Below are positions 63,172-64,000 of a stretch of DNA of 64,000 nucleotides, piece after piece (within the stretch, counting starts at the first letter, position 1; each line of letters begins with the position of its first letter). Position numbers and translations under genes: made by a program. Source of the stretch: an uncultured Lachnospiraceae bacterium (GTDB lineage Bacteria > Bacillota > Clostridia > Lachnospirales > Lachnospiraceae); contig CAJTPF010000017.1 in the NCBI GenBank assembly GCA_910578175.1, positions 1-64,000 on the forward strand, read 5' to 3'. The notes below the pieces were generated by a model that did no database searches, was not told the origin of the DNA, and saw only the letters and a list, made by a program, of their open reading frames with translations.

Positions 63172-64000
63172 ATGTCGAGAAGAACAGCAGAATCCAATAA
63201 GGCTATTCTTGCTGCGTGGAATAAAGAACAAGAGCTTGTTCAGGAAGGAAAAGGAACAAGAGAGTGGACTCCTCAGCAACAGCAGGATATCCTTGAAAAA
63301 GGAAAAGCCTATGATGATAACGGGAAAGCTTTTGAAGGTCAGCATATGAAGAGTGCTGAGATGTATCCTGAGTATCAGGGCGAACCCGGAAATATACAAT
63401 TCCTTACAAGAGCAGAACATTTAGAGGCTCATGATGGTAATTGGCAAAATCCAACGAACTGGTATTTTAACCCGGTAACAAAAGAAAAATTTGACTTTGG
63501 TGACGGGCCATTCATTCCGTGTGAGATAATTCAACTACCAGAACCTATTATTTCTTTAACGGATGATTCGACTATACAGGAAATAGTTATTGAAGAAAAA
63601 GAAAATTTTAGTAAGGTTGAGGATGCCTTGAAACAATCTACAGAAACAAGTAGAAAAACATACAGTAAACCTGAACCACCAAAGACTCATAAAGTACAGA
63701 TTGAAACTCCTAAAAAAGCAAATAATGCTTTTGTTAAAGGGTTAAAATTAGTCGGAAGATTTATTGTTGAGCACCCAGTCGAGTCACTTGAAATAGCTGG
63801 ATTAGCAATTGGTGGTGTAGCAAAAGCAGTATTTTCCATCAAAGGTAGAGGTTCTGGAAGTACACATAGCACACCATCTACTTCTGCAAATTCATCAGTC
63901 GCAGAGAAGGTTGCAGATATAGTAGAAAAAGCAAGCAGGTCTTTACCAAGCGAGAACGATGTAACGGGACATAAACAACGCTACCATACGAAAAACGGTG
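63172..64000 (+). CDS. HNH-like polymorphic toxin, cut by the window end
   Basis: Open to the window edge (276 residues visible). AGGAGG precedes ATG 63172. Residues 20-100 form an HNH-like nuclease region, with His58 in FEGQHMKS, Asn74 in GNIQFL, and His83/His87 in TRAEHLEAHDGNW, followed by NPTNWYFNP. A linker, a hydrophobic stretch at about 196-223, and a second motif at the very end (SLPSENDVTGHKQRYHTKNG) follow; the latter resembles the start of another small toxin domain. No export signal is visible. Nuclease activity is inferred. Confidence 0.75.
   Translation, partial: MSRRTAESNKAILAAWNKEQELVQEGKGTREWTPQQQQDILEKGKAYDDNGKAFEGQHMKSAEMYPEYQGEPGNIQFLTRAEHLEAHDGNWQNPTNWYFNPVTKEKFDFGDGPFIPCEIIQLPEPIISLTDDSTIQEIVIEEKENFSKVEDALKQSTETSRKTYSKPEPPKTHKVQIETPKKANNAFVKGLKLVGRFIVEHPVESLEIAGLAIGGVAKAVFSIKGRGSGSTHSTPSTSANSSVAEKVADIVEKASRSLPSENDVTGHKQRYHTKNG

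Overview
The window looks like the chromosome of an anaerobic, spore-forming Lachnospiraceae-type Firmicute (Clostridia). The evidence is the gene order comEC-holA-rpsT-gpr-spoIIP, the anaerobic NrdD/NrdG ribonucleotide reductase, Rex, the electron-bifurcating Nfn pair, IMP cyclohydrolase with a stand-alone AICAR transformylase in place of fused PurH, families such as DUF5721 and CD3324, strong AGGAGG ribosome binding sites and frequent TTG/GTG starts.

Layout. 1-1265: tail of a conjugative-element-like module (unknown gene plus a truncated ParM-type ATPase), joined in frame to a sensor kinase that has lost its N-terminus. 1270-10011: kinase, GerMN lipoprotein, comEC, holA, rpsT (reverse), gpr, spoIIP. 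10013-16860: aminotransferase, ECF S component, nrdDG behind twin NrdR boxes, and htpG with a CIRCE element. 16880-23309: two GHKL/LytTR two-component pairs on either side of a chemoreceptor. 23880-24718: a gene-free region holding a nested set of long inverted repeats with two diverged, oppositely oriented copies of a branched structured module. 24719-29620: purine synthesis, isocitrate dehydrogenase, DUF1653 protein, carbamate kinase. 29621-29995: a cluster of DnaA boxes. 29996-39302: ABC-F protein, Rex, coiled-coil protein, AcpS, NAD(P)HX repair enzyme, alanine racemase, MazF, CorC-like protein, YebC. 39412-45990: a giant Ig-like repeat protein and two zinc-ribbon membrane proteins. 46010-50728: NfnAB, D-2-hydroxyacid dehydrogenase, CapA-like lipoprotein. 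50767-56838: an RNA-repair locus on the minus strand, made of two WYL regulators, a structured non-coding region with a tRNA-like T-arm/acceptor module, a slipin, RtcB and an RlaP-type nucleotidyltransferase. 56845-61565: small housekeeping genes, RlmH and an RlmD-type methyltransferase. 61835-64000: an accessory defence or toxin island (Abi_C protein, SMI1/KNR4 protein, HNH-like toxin cut off by the window edge).

Several control circuits can be read from the DNA: NrdR for nrdD, HrcA/CIRCE for htpG, Rex at its own promoter, and a palindrome over the WYL operon promoter. The two most unusual regions are the nested inverted-repeat element at 23952-24639 and the RNA-repair locus with its tRNA-like RNA at 54092-54545.
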